From: Endomychus coccineus
Taxonomy: Eukaryota; Arthropoda; Insecta; Coleoptera; Endomychidae
Direction: 5' to 3'
NCBI GenBank assembly: GCA_958510875.1
Contig: OY294067.1
Location: 256,247,736-256,311,735, forward strand
Length of the DNA stretch: 64,000 nt
The notes beneath the pieces are model-generated. The model had not been told where the DNA came from. It ran no database searches and saw nothing but the letters and a program-made list of their open reading frames with translations. Within the stretch, counting starts at the first letter, position 1. Each line of letters begins with the position of its first letter. Of this stretch, positions 24,069 through 34,195 are shown piece after piece. The position numbers were made by a program, and so were the translations under genes.

Positions 24069-24191
24069 TATACGTAAATTCTTGGGAAATAGGCCATATT
24101 AACACTTATGTCTACTGTATGTTCGTCTCGGAGAAAATATATTAGGTAGACATAAATGTTAATTTGGCCTATTTCCCAAGAATTTACATAT
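24069..24191. repeat. Head-to-head inverted repeat resembling Penelope-like ends
   Basis: Arms of ~46 bp (24070-24115 and 24146-24191) around a 30 bp spacer. The arms contain gggaaatagg and its complement followed by a taacactta-type tract. That resembles the outer end of the Penelope-like terminal repeats at 6945-6981, 32850-32880 and 34150-34190. It may be a remnant of two Penelope-like ends joined in opposite orientation. Confidence 0.5.
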
Positions 24192-24499
24192 AATTTAGGA
24201 TTTTATTAGCTTCATTGTCACATCTTGAAATTTAAAATAATAATAAAACAATTATTGTTCTCAGTAATAAGTTATACGTGATGCAGTTTGTTTGATTTTG
24301 CAATTTTATAGTTAGCAATTCCAAATTTCGCACACATATTGATATACTTATGTATAAAAAGAGTGATTATTAGAGAATTGCAAATTATTCTGATTTTTCA
24401 ACTATGAAATATTTTGGAAATTCAATTGTATATGATATTTATTTTAATTAATCATTTCGACCTGGTAGTATTTCCAAATTAATTTTGGAATATTATATA

Positions 24500-25495
24500 C
24501 AGTGTGTCCAATGTATGTGGATCATGGGAATATCGGAAACGGTAGTAGATAAGTTTCGGTAAAAGGATGAAAAAGTTGAATAACTAAAGGACCATTCATA
24601 TGGAAATATAAAATTTCCAATATCATTTCAAGTAATTCTGGAAAAACAGAATTTCTTGATTTTCTATTTTATCTTTTTCTAGTATTACCGAGATGGAACA
24701 AAATAAAAAATGCTTCATCTTATAGTTACGTTTCGACGTATCTTTCATTCTACACGTCTCAGATCAGTTTCAGGACTCATCAATATTTATGGAAAAAAGT
24801 TGGATCCAGCATTAGAGAAAAATTAGCGATTGGAAAGGTAATATCTTGAAATCTCTAAGCCATGAATCATGTTATTGCCTTCTCAACATTTGGAAACTCA
24901 TCCTTGAATATTCCAATTGATCGCACAACGGCCTGGTCAGGTACCAGAGCAGAGTCAACCACCGTAACAAAGGCTGTGAAATTTACACACAATAAATACC
25001 GCTGCAGACACCAGAATTATCAGTTTCAGTTCAAGCGTCAAGTCTGCCCTGAAGATGCCACATTTTGGCGAAACATCGGCAGCAAGTAGTGGCGCGGAAT
25101 TCATCTAAACATTTTCAACATTATACTATACGCGGAAATCTAATATTCAACAATTATTTAAAAAATCAACCCCAACTTTCGATTCTCTAAGCATTAGACT
25201 GCCCAATTTTACTAACTTTTCTCTAATGCAGACTCGTACTTAAATTTTCATGAGTGCTAAAACTGATCTGATACATCGAAACGAGAGATTTTGAAACTGT
25301 TATTACCACAAGGAAGCTCATGAAAAGATGCTTTGAAAAGTGTTTTAGTTTTGTTGCATCTACAAAAAAAGAAAATAGGAAATCATACTTCCATATGAAT
25401 GACGTTTTAGTTACACTTTTTCCCATCTAACCAACACTGTATCTATCACCGTTTCCGACATCCCCTTGATAGACATCCTTATCTTGGACATAATG
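24500..25495. mobile_element. ~1 kb terminal-inverted-repeat element (MITE-like)
   Basis: The left end cagtgtgtccaatgta follows TA, and the right end is a diverged reverse complement (tcttggacataatg) before TA. Similarity continues inwards for roughly 130 bp, including a tcggaaacgg block and a cattcatatggaa block on both sides. There is no transposase. The centre contains a hammerhead-like hairpin at 25044-25082. Confidence 0.6.
25044..25082 (+). ncRNA. Hammerhead-like motif lacking stem III
   Basis: Stem I CUGCC (25044-25048) pairs with GGCAG (25078-25082). CUGAAGA follows (an allowed core, since the fifth position is free), then stem II GCCA, loop CAUUU, UGGC, then GAAA. Only CA separates GAAA from the UC cleavage dinucleotide, so stem III is absent. 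This is probably a decayed Penelope-type ribozyme, or chance similarity around a good hairpin. Confidence 0.4.
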
Positions 25496-25639
25496 TATAC
25501 AAGCTGTTCGAAAATTTATATGCCAAACTTCAGAAGATTATACACGAGCCAATAAGAACACATTTCATATCAAAATATATCCGGAAATGCCTCAATAAAG
25601 AGCTACGTTTGTTAATTAACAAACAAAACTTAACAACTA

Positions 25640-26170
25640 ATTAAAATGTGCGCCATTCATTTCAATGCAACTTTCTAGCCGATTCCTCATGGATATTCGT
25701 GCTCTTTCAAATAAACTCGTGCTCGGTCAAATAAACCTTCCTTATCTCGCATTGCTCAATTGCTCTAATACCATTTGTTCAAGATGACCCTGGTTCAATT
25801 GGAACCGAGTACACCATTGATTTCAGATAACATCAAAGAAAAAATCTAAGGAGTTTAAGTCGGGTGAACGAAGATGCCACGCATCTAGACGGTTATGCCC
25901 TATCCACTTCTCAGGGTGAACTAAATCTAAATGATTTCGAACTCGAAGACTGAAATGGGGAAGTGCTCCATCATGCATGAACCAACTTACTAATCTAATT
26001 GTGTATGACACATTATCTAGAAGATATGTAAGGCCCTTTTCCAAAAAAAAAATCAAATATGTTTCACCATTTGATTGACGAGGCATTATAAAAGGTCCAA
26101 TTAATTGATTTTCTATTATCCCTCCTCATACGTTTATGGAAAATTTGTTGTATCGAAATCTTACTTCAAA
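25640..26170 (-). pseudogene. DDxD transposase C-terminal remnant
   Basis: Minus-strand reading gives FSINV, GGIIENQLIGPFIMPRQ, then NGETYLIF with a frame break in an A run near 26045. It continues with WFMHDGALPHFSLRVRNHL, where the second catalytic aspartate sits in HDGA, and SPDLNSLDFF with the third aspartate. The last recognisable piece is SCIEMNGAHFN near 25650. The N-terminus was lost where the Penelope-like sequence inserted. Confidence 0.75.
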
Positions 26171-26229
26171 ATATCCACTGCGATTTTTCAAGAGTACTTT
26201 TTTGGAGCAAAATTAACCCATAAAACTAT

Positions 26230-26398
26230 AAATATTGTTGCTAAACACTGTTTTGTTTATAACAATCAATTCGATTACAAAAATGTTAATATTTTAACTA
26301 AGGAAATCAATTATTATAAAAGATCTATTCTGGAGATGATTCACATAAAACGTGACTCCAAGTCATTAAGTCAGATTTATACTAATTTAATTAATTAA
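26230..26398 (+). pseudogene. Penelope-like protein, C-terminal end
   Basis: Encodes the tail after the GIY-YIG nuclease fold: AKHCFVYNNQFDYKNVNIL, then NYYKRSILEMIHIKRDSKS, ending with a stop. The same tail is present on the minus strand at 33322-33552. In Penelope-like elements the GIY-YIG domain nicks target DNA. The catalytic part is missing from this copy, so it is non-functional. Confidence 0.75.
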
Positions 26399-26600
26399 AA
26401 CCCACATGCGTCTTTAAAATGTTGAAAGTATATTTTAGGTAGAATGCTCAAAAATCAATATTTATAATAAGGTCTGACAAGGCAGTGGATTCATGATACA
26501 TATTCATATACTTAAAACATTAATGTGTTACAATTTCGATTATTCGTGTTTCGGTTCGTGGGCATTTTTAATTGAAATTGGTGTGATAATGACGATTTGT

Positions 26601-26644
26601 GGTCTTCTGATGATGGTCGTGAGACCTAAGCGTACGTAAAGACG
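26601..26644 (+). ncRNA. Degenerate hammerhead ribozyme motif
   Basis: Stem I GUCUU/AAGAC, core CUGAUGA (26607-26613), stem II GGUC-GUGA-GACC and the CGUACG-UA segment are all retained. The invariant GAAA is replaced by UAAG (26627-26630), which should abolish cleavage. Confidence 0.65.
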
Positions 26645-27024
26645 AAAATAATAAACATATGTTAGTGTGACTAATCTCCTCAGAATGTATATATAATGAA
26701 AATATAAATATTGTTAAATTAAAAAAAATAGCGATTAAAAATATATTGCAAGTGCCCCGTAGCGTCGCGTCTGATAAGAAATATCGTCGACCGGTACTGC
26801 ATAAAAAATTGTTGCATTGATTATAATTAAATTACCCAAATTTAAAAATTGGAATGTTATGGTTCCTGAGAAATAAAACGAAAACCATCTTTTAGGCCCC
26901 ATTTTTAATGCGCCGTAGCTTCTTATTAAAGCATTTTCGGACATATGTTGATGTGAAATTTTTTCTTATTTTTTCGTGTATAATCATCTCCTGAAGTTTG
27001 GCATATTAATTTCCGGACACAGTG

Positions 27025-27870
27025 TATATAAATAATAAAATACATTGCAATAAACCTACAAACATATAACCTTCTTCACAAAAAACAGATTGAAAAAGAG
27101 GTTCGTTGAAAAAGTCAATATTTTATTTCCATTACGGGAACGGATATCATCTCAAAATATGCTAACTACACTAAATTAATTAATTTTTGTATTTAGAATT
27201 GTTGAGTTTTATATTTTGTGTTGGGAGATTTATAAGCAGTCTTTATGTTTGTATTCCGGAGCCAATTTCTATAAAAATTTTGATATAGCCAAAGCCATTC
27301 CGAAAGATAGATTTAGTATTCGCTCTGGAATCATTCATGGAAGAGTATGTCTGATTAAAAAATACGTAAATTCCATACTTCCTGGTAGATGAATGTAACT
27401 CGATTGTATTATACAAGACAGATTCGAAAGTAAAGCTTACTTTTACTTACCTGAAATAAAATTTCAACAAATCCCAAAGTATGCTGGAAATTTTATTACC
27501 CGTAATAATGTTTTTGAGAAGGCTAGCAGCTACTGCCGTAAAACATAAATTTATAAAATCAAAACTGTTTATTACGACAATTAACTTTGAAATTTACCGA
27601 AAATTCGTCAGGATATTGGCTGGGTATGTTTATTTATAGATAACAGTTATATTTTATTACGGTTCCAGTTATAACTATCGATGGTTTTAGAAAGTACCTA
27701 CCGTAGTATTCTCTTCTTTGAAAACTGTAAGAATTATGGGAGCAAGGGTTCGTTAGAATTTCACAATATGCTCGGGTAATAATGTGGGGTCGTTTATTAG
27801 GGTATCATATCAATAACTTACGCAGAAGCCCGAAATGAGGGAAATTATGGAGCACCGGTTTTACCAAATA
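27025..27870. other. No gene supported
   Basis: AT-rich spacer between two transposons; nothing recognisable on either strand. Confidence 0.4.
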
Positions 27871-28780
27871 CAGGGTGTCCCAGGTTTTAGTAGCAGAACT
27901 TCAACAGTCGATAGAAAATTTGATTTTGAGAAGAAAAGTTCCTATTAACATATATGCACAGACGCTTAGTTTTTGAGATACAGGGTGTTGAAATTGCAAA
28001 TATCTCCGAAACCGTTTATCGTTCGGACGCATTTTCTACTCATACTAGGCTATGTTCTGTGCGATAAAAAAAATTTTTTTTAGTCATAATTGGTGAAGAT
28101 TTTGAAGGGGTAGCGGATGTTTTTCTCCCCAACTTCTACGCCACTGGGAAAAGTACGGTTTTGAGACAATCATTTGAACCGTCAATGTTTTCTACTCATA
28201 AAAGGTACTCTTGGTCATAAGCTCTAGAGTTGACCGTTTTCGAGAAAAATCAAATTTTATGTTGAAAAACATGGTCAATTTTTTGGTTTTGTTACTTGTT
28301 CTAACGTTTAAATAAATTTTGTTAATTAGTCAAAAATAAATTTTATTTCAAAAATTGACCATGTTTTTCAACATAAAAGTTGTTTTTTCTCGAAAACGGT
28401 CAAGTTTAGAGCTTATGACCAAGAATGCCTTTTTGTGTAGAAAACATTGGCTCAAAACCGTACTTTTTCCAGTGGCGTAGGAGTTGGGGAGGAAAACACC
28501 CACTACCCCTTCAAAATCTTCACCAATCATGACTAAAAAAGAAGTTTTTTTCGCACAGAACATAGCTTACTATGAGTAGAAAATGCTTACAAAAGCTGTT
28601 TTCTGTACGATAAACGGCTTCGGAGATATTCGCAAAAAAACAATTTTTTTTTTCAATTTCAACACCCTCTGTATCTCAAAAACTGAGCGTCTGTGCATAT
28701 ATGTTAATAGGAACTTTTTTCTCAAAATCAAATTTTCTATCGACTGTTGAAGTTCTGCTACTAAAACCTGGGACACCCTG
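27871..28780. mobile_element. Foldback DNA element, copy B
   Basis: A 910 bp near-palindrome between TA dinucleotides, starting cagggtgtcccaggtttta and ending with the reverse complement. An inner tract carries gagatacagggtgttgaaat on both arms. The central block (the cttctacgccactggg tract) is the same as in copy A at 6984-7833, while the outermost ~90 bp is different and instead matches the element at 37898. No coding capacity. Confidence 0.85.
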
Positions 28781-29337
28781 TATAAAAGAAAAATTAATGT
28801 TATGTTCCTCTTGTTTATTATTCGGTTGAATCGCATAATAAATTGGATCAAACACAAATCTGAATAAGAACATACAGTCTGTAGTGATATCCTTATGATA
28901 ATAATAAAATCGTTGTGGAGATGCAATTGTCAGTACACACAAATAAAGTATCTAATAAAGATTTGATTTTCCCTAATTTAATACATAATGTTACTACTAA
29001 CTCACATTCATGTATTAAATTATTATTATTTTATTGGATTTTAATCATATAATGGCTGATTCTATTCAATTTTGTGTGAACATTGCATATAAATTTGTTT
29101 TCATTCTCAATTCAATTTCGATTTATAAAGAATTTTGAAGACTTCTTTCATTTTTTTTTCTGTAATTAGAATATCAATACGAATATGAAAAATGCAGTGT
29201 AATTTAGTCAGAATTATTTTCAATACTAACAATGATTTCACCACATAGCTGTTTCCAGATCGACTTTTTGAAAGTTTTGTTCAAATTGGCAGCCCATTTT
29301 GCATCCTGCATGCTGCATACGGAATTTGTTATTGAAG
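28781..29337. other. No gene supported
   Basis: AT-rich spacer before a hAT element; no feature recognised. Confidence 0.4.
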
Positions 29338-29345
29338 CTGTAGAT

Positions 29346-31032
29346 CAGTGACTCTCAAACTGTGGGACATGCCCCCCTAGGGGGCGTGATAAAACCGAAT
29401 GGGGGCAAAAAATGTATCGAGAAGAGAAAAATTTTTATTAACAAATTCATTTAACTTACTGAAAGAAAAGAAATAAAATACATTCTGACATGATGAAAAA
29501 TAAAATACACGTTTACACCGATATAATACACTTATAAATTGGATTGTATCTGTACTGCATAATGTATTCAATAATTAACTTATCAGTATCAAATTAAAAA
29601 CAAGATTAATACTTATTAGTGACTACCTTAGGCCTGACTTGCAGAGTAAAGTTTTCCGAAAGAAGGTTTAATATCAGAAATTGACATTCGTAAGCTCGTT
29701 TTCTTATTTAGCTGAGATCTATATTTTGTCTTCAGAGCAGCCACAGCAGAACATCCGGGTTTCGCAAAGGTAGGATGTTGAAAATTGTAATAGTATACGA
29801 TTTGCTTTTGATTTCAGTGCAGACTACTCATCATCGAACACTGCCCAAAATTCAAAGAGTGATTTATTACTAAATTCTCTTTTGATTTCGCCACTTACCG
29901 TGAAATCTATACAGATTTCTTCTTCGGTAGTTTAGACACCTTCTGTATTATTTTAAAATAGGTCCCTAACCCACTCGTAACTAGCTATCAAGTTGAAGTC
30001 AGCAAGAAAATACTTTTTAAAATTCCTTTGCCAGCATGTACAAATAATTTTCAATGGTTACAAACCAACTTTGACATTTTGTTCGTCAGTCATCCACATT
30101 TGCAAACATTTCGAAGTTTTTTGTTTTACATTTCTGCTCCACAATTCCAGTTTTCTACAAAAAGCATTAACTTTATCACTAGTATACAACGTATGTGTGA
30201 TTGATCCTTGAGTTGAAGATTGAAGGTGTTTAATTTCTTGAATATGTCTACCATGTATCTCAATTTCATTACAAATAAATCATCTCGAAACTTTCCGGCT
30301 TCTGAACGGTTTTCCTCTTCTTGAAAAATGGCGATTTTATCTCTTAATTCACGAACACGTTGGAGAAATCTTTCACGTGATAACCATCTTGCCTCGCAAT
30401 AGCGTGGTAACTCTGAATGTACTGCACCTGTCTTTACAAAGAGCAGAAAAAATTCTTGATTTTAAGGGTTTCAATTTCATATAATTTACTACCATTATCA
30501 CCATCGTTAGCATAATATTCCAACCAAGGCTCATTTCTTTGGAAACCGGCGGAAAGATGGGAAGAAACAAGGGTGTACTACAAGAAGGTCTACTTTTCGG
30601 CCGTTCTCCGCATGACGTCACTCTCGACGCTTCTCGCCCCTTACTCTTTCACAGAATGTCACTTTATGAGGCAATCTAGATCTAGTTACTTGATCTATGC
30701 ATTATTTTGAATATTGATAAGTAGAATTGATATATGCATTATGTGTTGTTGGGTTCAGGTGTTTTTAAATAAATCTCGGGTGATTATTGAAGAAAAAATT
30801 ATGACATATTTTATGCTAACGTTTATTGCAATAGATTTCAATTTACAATTTTTAAGGTTTATTATCAAGGTCGTAGTGTAGCTTTAGCGTCAAAATATAA
30901 TTAAATTAAATTAAAATGAAACTGATACTACGATTGCAGCTCGACTTCAATGAAAATTATTGTATGAGGGGGACGCGATGAGAATTGTGATTCAAAATTG
31001 GGTCGCAAATACCGAAAGGTTGAGAAGCACTG
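29346..31032 (-). mobile_element. hAT transposon with 8 bp target duplications
   Basis: The ends cagtgactctcaaactgt and, inverted, cagtgcttctcaaccttt are typical hAT terminal repeats. A perfect 8 bp duplication, CTGTAGAT, flanks them at 29338-29345 and 31033-31040, the hallmark of hAT insertion. The interior holds a decayed minus-strand transposase. At 1.69 kb it is shorter than an intact hAT element, so sequence has been lost internally. Confidence 0.9.
29640..30640 (-). pseudogene. hAT transposase remnant (SCAND3/ZBED-like)
   Basis: Minus-strand pieces in shifting frames. RWLSRERFLQRVRELRDKIA and FQEEE lie near 30380-30300. A middle part contains KLELW and later blocks. The C-terminal dimerisation region reads PGCSAVAALKTKYRSQLN at about 29740. 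These are in the order expected for hAT transposases that resemble SCAND3/ZBED proteins. Many stops make it non-functional. The N-terminal BED finger is absent. Confidence 0.7.
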
Positions 31033-31429
31033 CTGTAGATACTTCCTTGTTCAACGATTGTTCCCAAATCGGAATTGGTGAGTTTTTGCTGAGACTATCT
31101 GTCTTCACAATATATAGAAGGGTGGCACATGTACATTCGTCAACGAAGTACTTTTTGCAGAACATAGCAGCTGGCTTATTTATTTATTCTACAGTTTTCT
31201 TATTTCCCCTCAATTTAGTGACTTCAGCATTCAAGATATCATTATTATTCTTCAATAATTTCGGAACTTAATAAAATCGTTATGTAGAAGACACCACTCA
31301 CATGTTTCACCAAATAATAGAAATTTGAAGTAAGCCGATTTAGCCATTTCTGACAAAGTTGAAAAAAAAAAGAAAAAAGTACAATGGGTGTCCAAACAGA
31401 CCTTTCATTTTAAACCACCGAAAAAACAA

Positions 31430-32010
31430 TTTTTTGCAAAAAATTCATGATATTTTTAGTCAAATCAAAAGTACAGCTACACCTCTGCTATTGCGGTTCA
31501 ATGTAGCTAAAACCAGCTGTATTTAATATGTGCCCCTGAATCGTTGCTGGAAAATTCGAGTATTAGCATACATCTTACCTCTAACACAGAATCAAAGAAA
31601 AAACTTCAAAGGTATCAAATCGAACGATCTAGGTGGGTAACTGAAGTCTCCAAAACGAGAAATTATACAAACTGCATGTACCACAGTGAATCTACAAGCA
31701 TACAATGTTCGATTTTTCAATTTCTACTTCAACTCCTGTGCTAAACTGAGCCTTGTTATTCTTTAAGCCAAGATATTGTATGTAAAATACTGTACAGGCT
31801 GGTTCTTGTTATGCCTAATTGCTGTGAATGTCTTCGTATTAGCATTCTAGAATCTTCTGCAACACTTCCTGCTGTACTTGTCAGCAATATTTCTGGCGAT
31901 TTGGCTGCACGAACATATTGGGTTCTCGACATCTGTAACTTGGCCGAGACGTTAAAATTTAGCGTTTAAATCACTATTCGCCACACGAGGGAGCGGGCGC
32001 TTCAAGTCGA
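31430..32010 (-). pseudogene. Possible DDxD transposase remnant
   Basis: Minus-strand translation gives isolated family-like pieces: PPRSFDLIPLKFFL (compare PPRSPDLTPLDFFLWG) near 31620 and an alanine/serine-rich N-terminal-like stretch near 31930. Many stops occur and the catalytic aspartates are mostly lost. The assignment rests on one good motif, so confidence is modest. Confidence 0.35.
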
Positions 32011-32835
32011 CCAAATTTTGTACTAACTGCTAACTGGGAAATTTTCGCCAATTTTTCAGCACATTTTTACAATATTAATGCGTTGTGGAAAAGTATATCG
32101 TTCTTTCTTTAACTATCGGAATACCAAAAAGCGACATATGTACCTTCAACATTCACATTAATTCTCCAACAGATGCGAAACAGCAGGAAACTTAAAATGT
32201 AACCGGAAGTATAAAAAAATATAATGGATCGAATACAAACAGTATATAGCCAAAGGCGTAAGAGGGGGGTCTTGATGATACTTAGCATCAGTAATGAAGT
32301 AGCTCCCCAAAATTATATGAAGATTATAAATTTTTTTTAAGAATGGAATCTGTTCTAAACCTACGCCGAAGAATTCTTTCCTGGACGCTATAATCGCTCA
32401 GCATGTTGCCTGAGGCCATTTTCTATTATAAAGAGTATAAATAATTGACTAAGCGGAACTATGACTCAAAATCGTGTCAGTAATTTAACAATATCGAATA
32501 TTAAAAATGAAATAGCGAAAGCGATCAAAATTGAATATAAGCTTCAAGTGTTTCATTAAAATTTTGAGATTAATATTTGCTCAATCCTACATATATATAC
32601 TTTATTTGTTTCACTTTACAAAAATATAATGTTACTATCTCGTTAATCTACCTTTTTCATTCTAAATCGATATATACTTAATAAATAAAATTAGTAAAAT
32701 GTAAATTACGGTTTTTTTTTAGAGATACCTAAAGATTCCTCTCACAATTTGAGCGTGCACTTCGTCTACGGCGCCCTTCCCTAGGTCCCCCTAAAATTAA
32801 CCTCGAACTCAAGCAGCCCCAGACATAACTACGTA
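32010..32835. other. No gene supported
   Basis: AT-rich stretch without recognisable coding sequence or shared repeat. Confidence 0.35.
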
Positions 32836-32892
32836 TAACATATATAAAAATTCTCGGGAAATAGGTCACATTAACACTTTGTTTTATATTTT

Positions 32893-32936
32893 CGTCTTTA
32901 CGTACGTTTCGGTCTCATGACCATCATCAGAAGACT
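32893..32936 (-). ncRNA. Hammerhead ribozyme motif (3' side of Penelope-like copy)
   Basis: On the minus strand: stem I GUCUU/AAGAC, core CUGAUGA, stem II GGUC-AUGA-GACC, GAAA, minimal stem III CGUACG, then UA before predicted cleavage. All invariant residues are present. It lies about 390 bp after the stop codon of the adjacent frame, in the same sense. Confidence 0.75.
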
Positions 32937-33321
32937 TATTATGTCAAAAAGGGGTTTTTTAAAACTAATTATAGCATAAGCGTCCATATCGCACCAATTT
33001 CAATCAAAAATGCCCACGTCGTCGAAACGAACAGCACCACGAATAATCGAAATTGTACCGTAAATATTTCAAGTATAAAATATAGCAAGAATTCACTATT
33101 CAGTAATATTCTTATAATATACAAGCGCATGTTGATATAGTGTCTCAACGACTAGAGATGAGAACTATTATGTTAAGTATCTACCCTCGAACCAGATGTA
33201 AGATTTATGAGGTACTTGAAAAAGGTTGCAGACCTGTATTGGAATATTACTTTTGAGCAATCTTCCTAAAATATACTTTTAACATTATAAAGACGCATGT
33301 AGGAATTTGCAAGACTTTTAA

Positions 33322-34095
33322 TTAATTACGTTGGTATAAATCTGACTTAATGTCAGTCCTATGATTTACAGATTTGGAGTCACGTTTTATGAGAGTCATC
33401 TCCAGAATAGATCTTTTATAATAATTGGTTTCCTCACTTGAAATATTAACATTTTTGTAATCAAATTGATGGTTATAATCGAAGCAGTGTTTGGCAAGGG
33501 CGGTGGAATTTTCTAAGTTTTTATTTCTTGTGCTATACTTATGGCCATACATTCTTTTTTGTAAATATTGTTTAGAGATTCCAGTATAAGTCCCATCGCA
33601 ATCTAAACAATTTAATTTGTATACTGTGTGAGTTTATCTTTAGGTATTAAAGGTTTTAAATTTGAAATAAATTTTCCAATTTAGGTAGGTTTATGCGCGA
33701 CATTTATATCATACTTTTTTAAACATTTTTTAATTTTCTCTGAGGTCTCCGGAATGTAAAGTAATGTTATATAATTATTTGTATTACCTTTTGTGTTACT
33801 TATATATGAAGTTCCATTAAAGATTTTGTTTATTCTTTCTTTAATGATTGAAAAACATTTTTGGGTAGCCATTCATTTCCGATGTATTACGAACAATTTT
33901 TAAATTTTTGGGACGGTCCTTTGGGTGTGATAATTTAACCGTGTGATCTGTAAGGCTGTTTATCACACTTTTTTTATAAGCTGCTGGTGCAACGGAATTG
34001 AAATGAAGATAACGTTGAGACCAAACTTCTTTAGTAAACCAGGAAGTTTTTATTTTTCCTTCTGCATCATACCTTAAAAAAATCCTTTTTGACAT
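33322..34095 (-). pseudogene. Penelope-like protein, RT C-terminus plus GIY-YIG
   Basis: Read from 34095 leftwards in shifting frames. LHFNSVAPAAYKKSVINSL and DHTVKLSHPKDRPKN form the Penelope RT thumb/linker. NYITLLYIPETSEKIKKCL and KYDINVAHKPT are the typical region before the nuclease. VYKLNCLDCDGTYTGIS (near 33600) is a GIY-YIG motif variant with Cys pairs, followed by AKHCFDYNHQFDYKNVNI and the C-terminal tail. The finger and palm of the reverse transcriptase are missing, so the copy is 5' truncated and dead. Confidence 0.8.
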
Positions 34096-34100
34096 AATAA

Positions 34101-34143
34101 GTCTTCTGATGATGGTCGTGAGACCGAAACGTACGTAAAGACG
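34101..34143 (+). ncRNA. Hammerhead ribozyme motif (inverted copy)
   Basis: Best preserved of the set: GUCUU (34101-34105), CUGAUGA (34106-34112), U, GGUC-GUGA-GACC, GAAA (34126-34129), CGUACG, UA, then AAGAC (34138-34142). Every invariant hammerhead position is present. It points away from the Penelope-like frame, opposite to the copy at 32893. Confidence 0.78.
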
Positions 34144-34195
34144 AAAATATAAATAAAGTGTTACTGTGACCTATTTCCCGAGAATTTTTATGTAT

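Larger units (their letters stand above)
26175..26695 (+). mobile_element. Penelope-like element, 3' fragment
   Basis: The open end of a Penelope-like protein (26230-26398) is followed by a ~130 bp untranslated stretch and the shared terminal segment with a mutated hammerhead. The untranslated stretch (acatgcgtctttaaaatgtt, then a tatattttagg tract) matches that of the minus-strand copy at 33000-33320. Confidence 0.75.
25500..27024 (-). mobile_element. DDxD transposon interrupted by a Penelope-like fragment
   Basis: The two ends share an inverted repeat of roughly 90 bp. The left end includes atatgccaaacttcag and gattatacacg; the right end reads cgtgtataatc and ctgaagtttggcatat in reverse order. 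Both are next to TA. The left portion holds a minus-strand transposase C-terminus. A Penelope-like 3' fragment (about 26175-26695) lies inside, so it inserted after the transposon was in place. Confidence 0.7.
32840..34195 (-). mobile_element. Truncated Penelope-like element with inverted terminal segments
   Basis: A minus-strand Penelope-like open frame (33322-34095) is bounded by two copies of the terminal segment in opposite orientation. The left copy reads outward-in as ttctcgggaaatagg then ribozyme; the right copy is its inverse, ending cctatttcccgagaa. Both inner edges pass through ttattatgtcaaaaagg. The right segment joins directly to the coding frame. Inverted terminal arrangements and 5' truncation are known for Penelope-like elements. 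Confidence 0.8.
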
